A DNA stretch of 64,000 bases, taken from contig NZ_JARKNC010000008.1 in NCBI RefSeq assembly GCF_029360805.1, positions 186,001 to 250,000 on the forward strand, given 5' to 3'. The notes beneath the pieces are model-generated. The model did no database searches. It was given only the letters and a program-made list of their open reading frames with translations, and had not been told where the DNA came from. Below, piece after piece: positions 60,249-64,000 of this stretch. The stretch's first letter is position 1, and the number at the start of each line of letters is the position of its first letter. A program made the translations under genes and the position numbers. Origin of the DNA: Daejeonella sp. JGW-45. GTDB lineage: Bacteria; Bacteroidota; Bacteroidia; Sphingobacteriales; Sphingobacteriaceae.

Positions 60249-60331
60249 CGAAATATTTTTCGCAGTAAATATCAAAAATCACTACCTACATATACATAAA
60301 ATGGTCATTTTTATGCCATAATAAGGTAATC

Positions 60332-60754
60332 ATGGACAAGATAGAGCACATCGGTATAGCCGTTAAAGACCTCGCCCATTCGTCGGATTTGTACAAGCGG
60401 CTTCTCGGCTATCAAAGCTATAAGACCGAAGAGGTTAAATCTGAAAATGTGATAACCGAATTCTTCAAGATTGGCGAAAGTAAGATCGAATTACTTCAGG
60501 CCAGTTCCGATGAAAGCGCCATAGCAAGCTTTATTGAGAAGAAAGGTGAAGGCATCCATCATATCGCCTTTGCAGTAGAAAACATTGTAGATGAAATGAC
60601 AAGACTAAAGACAGAAGGATTCCAACTGCTAAGTGATGAACCAAAAAGGGGAGCAGATAACAAACTTGTTTGCTTCGTACATCCGAAAACAGCGGGGGGT
60701 GTTTTAATAGAGCTTTGTCAGGAAATCGCCAGAAATCCAGGGGACAATCCATAA
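60332..60754 (+). CDS. mce: Methylmalonyl-CoA epimerase
   Basis: Interconverts the 2R and 2S forms of methylmalonyl-CoA between propionyl-CoA carboxylase and the B12 mutase. This 140-residue VOC protein starts with MDKIEHIGIAVKDLAHSSDL, giving the first metal His, and has GEGIHHIAFAVENIVDEMTR (about 72-91) with the second, then GVLIELCQE with the metal-ligand Glu near the end. The match to bacterial and human epimerases is close. mutA/B are not in the window. Divergent from iscS. Confidence 0.94.
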   Translation: MDKIEHIGIAVKDLAHSSDLYKRLLGYQSYKTEEVKSENVITEFFKIGESKIELLQASSDESAIASFIEKKGEGIHHIAFAVENIVDEMTRLKTEGFQLLSDEPKRGADNKLVCFVHPKTAGGVLIELCQEIARNPGDNP

Positions 60755-60784
60755 ACACTTAACAAGTTTATTTAATTTAGAATA

Positions 60785-61471
60785 ATGCAGCAGTTTACAT
60801 TAGATTATGATGGAATAGACAAGCTTATTAGAGCCCGTCAATTAAGGGTGGGGGAGATATTAGTTCTTTTGGCGATATGCTGGCCCTTGGTTTCATCATT
60901 AAGATCTCAAAGCATTTTCAACTTGCAAACGTTCCTGATTATGTCCGGAGCAATGGTTCTTATTGTTGCTTTCATAATTTATGCGGGTTCCAATCAATAC
61001 AGGAGATTGCTTGAAAGCTACACGATAACATTTGAAGACAACATTATTACACGGGAACAATACAACACGTCAACCATAACCTTTCCGATTGCCGAAATAG
61101 TTGAAATAGCCCGTGACAAAAAGGGATTCTATCGAATCAAAGCTGAATCATGGGACAGTTACATAGAAATTCCTGCACACATTGATGATGCGGACAAGCT
61201 TTACACATTACTAAATAATATCAGGCCTGTTATAGAAAAGAACTCGCACACTTCTACTTTAAAAAAAATCGCCTTTATCGTTGCGGCAGTATCATTTTTA
61301 ATGCTTTGGACCTCAACCGATAAGATCGTTATAGCATCATGCGGATTAGTCTGGATAGTTGGAATGATCTATTCCTACATAAATACACAGCGGAATCATA
61401 ATATAGACTATGGTGCAAAGAGCAAATGGTCGGCAGTTATTATTTTCGCTCTCACGTTAAATTCCACATGA
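60785..61471 (+). CDS. Membrane protein of unknown function with PH-like domain
   Basis: A 228-residue membrane protein. Two helices lie at about 22-40 and 48-68, a soluble domain at about 72-155 and two more helices at about 158-176 and 180-200. The soluble part (ESYTITFEDNIITREQYNTS, PIAEIVEIARDKKGFYRIKA, YIEIPAHIDDADKLYTLLNN) has the strand pattern of bacterial PH-like domains such as YcxB/YokE types, but I do not recognise a named family. It begins 30 bases after mce and its TGA overlaps the ATG of the HAD gene, so the three are probably one operon. Confidence 0.75.
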   Translation: MQQFTLDYDGIDKLIRARQLRVGEILVLLAICWPLVSSLRSQSIFNLQTFLIMSGAMVLIVAFIIYAGSNQYRRLLESYTITFEDNIITREQYNTSTITFPIAEIVEIARDKKGFYRIKAESWDSYIEIPAHIDDADKLYTLLNNIRPVIEKNSHTSTLKKIAFIVAAVSFLMLWTSTDKIVIASCGLVWIVGMIYSYINTQRNHNIDYGAKSKWSAVIIFALTLNST

Positions 61472-62103
61472 CTTCCACAAGCACTGACAGCCTTATCTTC
61501 GATCTTGACGGCACCCTTTGGGATGCTTCTGAAACCTGCGCCAATGCCTGGACTGAATTATTGCAAGACTTAAATATTTCTGAATACACCATTGATGCGG
61601 CAGCTATCCGTGCGGTTTCAGGCTTGAGCGTTCACAAGGTCTTTAAAGAGCATTTTACTTTTATCCCGGAAGACAGGCGTGCGGAACTTCTGGAAGCATA
61701 TAAGCCTATGGAATTAAAATACATGAAGGAATTCGGGGGAAGGCTTTATCCTGAGGTCAGAGAAGTGCTGCAAAAACTAAGCGAAAGCTACAAACTTTTT
61801 GTGGTCAGCAACTGCCTGAGCGGATACATTGAAAACTTTATGCAGTTTCATGGACTTAAAGATGTTTTTATTGATTTTGAGTGCTCTGGCAATACCGGCC
61901 AGCCTAAAAGTGAAAACATAAAAATGATTATACAACGAAATGCCCTCCAGAACCCCATTTATATCGGCGATACTATCTGGGACTTTGAGGCTGCAACGGC
62001 TGCAGACATTCCATTCATTTATGCTGCTTACGGATTCGGCACAGTGGAGAATGCTGAACAGCGTGTCGATCATTTTGAAGATTTAACGTTCCTGCTGAAA
62101 TAG
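61468..62103 (+). CDS. HAD family hydrolase
   Basis: A 211-residue phosphatase of the phosphoglycolate-phosphatase-like HAD group. The catalytic aspartates are in FDLDGTLWDASE (about 10-21), motif II in LFVVSNCLSGYI (about 112-123), the Lys of motif III in TGQPKSENIKMII, and motif IV in IYIGDTIWDFEAATAADIPF (about 168-187). A helical cap lies between motifs I and II. Substrate unknown. The frame is open to 61426, but the ATG at 61468 overlaps the preceding stop by 4 bases (ATGA) and fits the family start. Confidence 0.9.
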   Translation: MTSTSTDSLIFDLDGTLWDASETCANAWTELLQDLNISEYTIDAAAIRAVSGLSVHKVFKEHFTFIPEDRRAELLEAYKPMELKYMKEFGGRLYPEVREVLQKLSESYKLFVVSNCLSGYIENFMQFHGLKDVFIDFECSGNTGQPKSENIKMIIQRNALQNPIYIGDTIWDFEAATAADIPFIYAAYGFGTVENAEQRVDHFEDLTFLLK

Positions 62104-62172
62104 GGCTCTTGCTGTTGGTGCCTTCTCATTTCAAATATTTTCAATTTCCTTTTAACTAATTATATTTTTTCC

Positions 62173-62180
62173 TATATTTG
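62173..62180 (+). promoter_or_regulatory. -7 box of rpmE2
   Basis: TATATTTG, perfect TAnnTTTG, 22 bases before the ATG at 62203. Confidence 0.5.
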
Positions 62181-62202
62181 CACCTCTTAAAAAGTATTGA
62201 AG

Positions 62203-62451
62203 ATGAAAGCTGAATTGCATCCCAAAAATTATAGGTTAGTTGTGTTTAAGGACATGTCTAACGAATATTCTTTCTTAACTAAATCGTGTATTGATACCAA
62301 AGAAAGCATCAAATGGGAAGATGGTAATGAATACCCACTTGTAAAACTAGAGATATCTCACACTTCTCACCCGTTTTATACCGGTAAAATGAAACTTGTT
62401 GATACTGCAGGTCGTATCGATAAATTTCGTTCACGTTACGAGAAGAAATAA
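62203..62451 (+). CDS. rpmE2: Ribosomal protein L31, type B
   Basis: Large-subunit ribosomal protein of 82 residues, located at the bridge to the 30S head. It is the zinc-independent (C-minus) form: the CxxC pairs of type A are missing and the chain is longer, with [20 protein letters not shown] at the start and [20 protein letters not shown] (about 44-63), then [10 protein letters not shown]. In many bacteria this form replaces zinc L31 in zinc limitation, but in Bacteroidetes it is often the only copy. ATG at 62203 is preferred to a TTG 6 bases earlier. A strong terminator follows. Confidence 0.97.
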   Translation: MKAELHPKNYRLVVFKDMSNEYSFLTKSCIDTKESIKWEDGNEYPLVKLEISHTSHPFYTGKMKLVDTAGRIDKFRSRYEKK

Positions 62452-62474
62452 TAGTATATTCAGATATTATATAG

Positions 62475-62507
62475 AAGTCCCGCCTTGTAAGGTCGGGACT
62501 TTTTTTA
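62475..62507 (+). terminator. Terminator of rpmE2
   Basis: AAGTCCCG (62475-62482) pairs perfectly with CGGGACTT (62494-62501), extended inside by CC/GG (62483-62484 with 62491-62492), and is followed by a run of seven or eight T. Confidence 0.9.
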
Positions 62508-62513
62508 TTTTTG
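62485..62513 (+). promoter_or_regulatory. Promoter embedded in the rpmE2 terminator
   Basis: TTG (62485-62487) sits in the loop of the terminator hairpin. After an 18-base spacer TATTTTTG (62506-62513) uses the end of the T-run as its -7 box. The next gene's ATG follows 3 bases later at 62517. Confidence 0.55.
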
Positions 62514-62516
62514 TCC

Positions 62517-63701
62517 ATGACCGTAATACTATTCGATGATCAGTTTCGACACAACTTACTGCCTCTCACTTTCACAAGGCCAGTATCTGAGATTCGCGTT
62601 GGCATTCTGACTATTGCTGAAAAATGGGGATTATATTTAAAAAGCGCCCCATATTATCTAACCGAAGATTACCTGCAGGATAAATACCCTTTTCGCACAG
62701 GTGATATAAACATTCTTATCAATGCCGCTATATGCCCTGATGAGGAGTTGGTAGAGAGTTTGGACAGGCTACAAGAGGGTGAGGCATTAGTATCTGGCGA
62801 TGTTCTTATAGCCGTCAAATTAAACGAGTGGGCAGCACGCGAATTTATTCCCGAGCAAACGGTACAATATCGCCGTATAGAATACACCGGCCCACTGTTG
62901 AAAATACTTTATCCTGAAGATATATTCCGAAACAATGGCCAGGAAATCATTATGGACTTTAGTCTGCTTACCGAAGGACGTTCATCAGCATCTTTAAGCA
63001 ATACAAATACGATTATTGGTGACAACATTTTTGTAGAAGAAGGCGCGAGCGCCGACTGTGCCACATTTAATTCAACAAACGGCCCTATTTATCTTGGCGT
63101 CAACTCGCAGGTCTGGGAAGGTTCTCATATCCGCGGGCCCTTTGCATTGGGTCAGGAGTCTATAGTTAAAATGGGAACGAAAATATACGGCATGACAACC
63201 ATTGGCCCAAATTCAAAAGCTGGTGGTGAGATAAACAACTCTGTGATCTTCGGCAACTCGGCAAAAGGCCACGACGGTTACCTTGGCAACTCAGTTTTAG
63301 GCGAATGGTGCAATATAGGTGCTGATACCAACAGTTCAAACATGAAGAACAATTATGCGGAAGTCAGACTTTGGGATTACTCGCAAGAATCTTTCCGGCG
63401 TACTGGATTGCAGTTCTGTGGTTTAATTATGGCGGATCATGCTAAGTGCGGGATAAATACGATGTTTAATACCGGAACTGTTGTAGGTGTAAGTGCAAAT
63501 GTTTTCGGCGCAGGGTTTCCGCGAAATTTTATACCTGATTTCGCCTGGGGGGGCCATCATGGTTTTGAAACTTATGGGCTGGAGAAAATGTTCGAGACTG
63601 CTTCCAGGGTTTATGAGCGCAGGAAATTAGTTTTTGATGAAAGGGAAAGGGAGATTTTAAAAAGAGTGTTTGAAATCACGGTAAAATACAGGAATTTTTA
63701 A
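62517..63701 (+). CDS. GlmU-like putative sugar nucleotidyltransferase with left-handed beta helix
   Basis: A 394-residue two-domain protein. The N-terminal part (LLPLTFTRPVSEIRVGILTI, about 14-33) matches the Bacteroidetes NTP_transf_4-type domain and lacks the GxGTRxxPxT loop of classical nucleotidyltransferases. From about residue 165 come hexapeptide repeats forming a left-handed beta helix (IGDNIFVEEGASADCATFNS, IKGPFALGQESIVKMGTKIY-like turns, NSVLGEWCNIGADTNSSNMK), as in GlmU acetyltransferase. The role is probably sugar-nucleotide or cell-wall precursor metabolism, but it is unproven. ATG 62517 is chosen; tpiA follows 92 bases later. Confidence 0.87.
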   Translation: MTVILFDDQFRHNLLPLTFTRPVSEIRVGILTIAEKWGLYLKSAPYYLTEDYLQDKYPFRTGDINILINAAICPDEELVESLDRLQEGEALVSGDVLIAVKLNEWAAREFIPEQTVQYRRIEYTGPLLKILYPEDIFRNNGQEIIMDFSLLTEGRSSASLSNTNTIIGDNIFVEEGASADCATFNSTNGPIYLGVNSQVWEGSHIRGPFALGQESIVKMGTKIYGMTTIGPNSKAGGEINNSVIFGNSAKGHDGYLGNSVLGEWCNIGADTNSSNMKNNYAEVRLWDYSQESFRRTGLQFCGLIMADHAKCGINTMFNTGTVVGVSANVFGAGFPRNFIPDFAWGGHHGFETYGLEKMFETASRVYERRKLVFDEREREILKRVFEITVKYRNF

Positions 63702-63793
63702 TAAGGCCACGGTGGATAGTAAATAGCAAACCCTCTTACACTGCTCGAATCGATATAAAATTAACATAGTAATAGAATATTAAGTCTGATTAA

Positions 63794-64000
63794 ATGAGAA
63801 ATAAAATAGTTGCCGGTAACTGGAAAATGAATCTGGACCATGCTGCTGGTCTTCAGCTTTTTTCCGAGATGATCAATTTGATCAGCGAAGAAGTAACAGG
63901 ATCACAGAAAATTGTAGTTTGCCCGCCGTTTGTCCACATCAGCAGTTTGGCACAATTGGTTAAAGTGCAGTCGAACATTTCTATTGGCGCACAAAACTGT
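63794..64000 (+). CDS. tpiA: Triosephosphate isomerase, 5' part only
   Basis: Interconverts dihydroxyacetone phosphate and glyceraldehyde 3-phosphate in glycolysis. The first 69 codons are in the window, beginning MRNKIVAGNWKMNLDHAAGL. NWKMN carries the catalytic Asn9-type and Lys11-type residues (here N9 and K11), and IVVCPPFVHI and ISIGAQNC follow as in all TIMs. The catalytic His and Glu lie beyond the window. It follows the GlmU-like gene on the same strand; this rpmE2, GlmU-like, tpiA order is common in Sphingobacteria. Confidence 0.96.
   Translation, partial: MRNKIVAGNWKMNLDHAAGLQLFSEMINLISEEVTGSQKIVVCPPFVHISSLAQLVKVQSNISIGAQNC

Overview
The window is a 64 kb stretch of a Bacteroidetes chromosome, most likely family Sphingobacteriaceae (Pedobacter/Mucilaginibacter-like). 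This rests on promoter -7 boxes of the form TAnnTTTG in front of many genes, a short RpoD of 286 residues, single-domain LysA and LysC, the futalosine menaquinone enzyme MqnC, type B ribosomal protein L31, secreted DUF1080 and M48 lipoproteins, and mostly absent Shine-Dalgarno sequences. Content is mainly housekeeping. I see no rRNA, tRNA, CRISPR array, insertion sequence, prophage or plasmid genes; the only mobile-flavoured gene is one ORF6N protein at 33643-34170.

Layout. 1-7 kb: end of a VOC protein, a glycosyltransferase, ppnP, a DnaQ/GIY-YIG fusion nuclease, an MFS transporter, an EnvC-type murein hydrolase activator and a PAP2-like phosphatase. 7-13 kb: polyphosphate module (ppk1-ppx) behind a histone H1-like gene, a YajQ protein, a conserved unknown and an Hsp20. 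13-19 kb: thioesterase, MgtC, FAD oxidase, folB, DUF1080, Ku and an M48 protease. 19-26 kb: histidine kinase, SdiA-regulated and DUF2147 proteins, small envelope proteins including one built on a repeated APFxWGEPE motif, and glutaryl-CoA dehydrogenase. 26-34 kb: lysA-lysC, phosphohexomutase, SCO-cytochrome c pair, asnS, ORF6N. 34-41 kb: a VOC protein, YciO-like protein, nhaA and the trpDFBA operon. 41-48 kb: YitT, two SDRs, recR, sodium symporter, LOG protein, PhzF, rpoD. 49-64 kb: LOG-guaB, an M16 peptidase pair, mqnC, a LytTR regulator, an acyl-CoA ligase, iscSUA, mce, a HAD hydrolase, rpmE2, a sugar nucleotidyltransferase-like gene and the start of tpiA.

The most striking element is a trp attenuator upstream of trpD. 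A 24-codon leader reading frame (40482-40556, minus strand) holds three consecutive Trp codons and is followed by a perfect terminator hairpin with a run of nine U, 18 bases before trpD. trpE, trpG and trpC are absent from this operon.

Two further themes deserve attention. First, at least five genes (folB, SCO, recR, mqnC and the sugar nucleotidyltransferase-like gene) have a consensus -7 box ending only 3-5 bases before the start codon, which predicts leaderless or nearly leaderless mRNAs. Second, several gaps between convergent genes hold word-like, imperfect, self-complementary repeats instead of compact terminators, with identical words recurring in different gaps and two of them beginning exactly at a stop codon.
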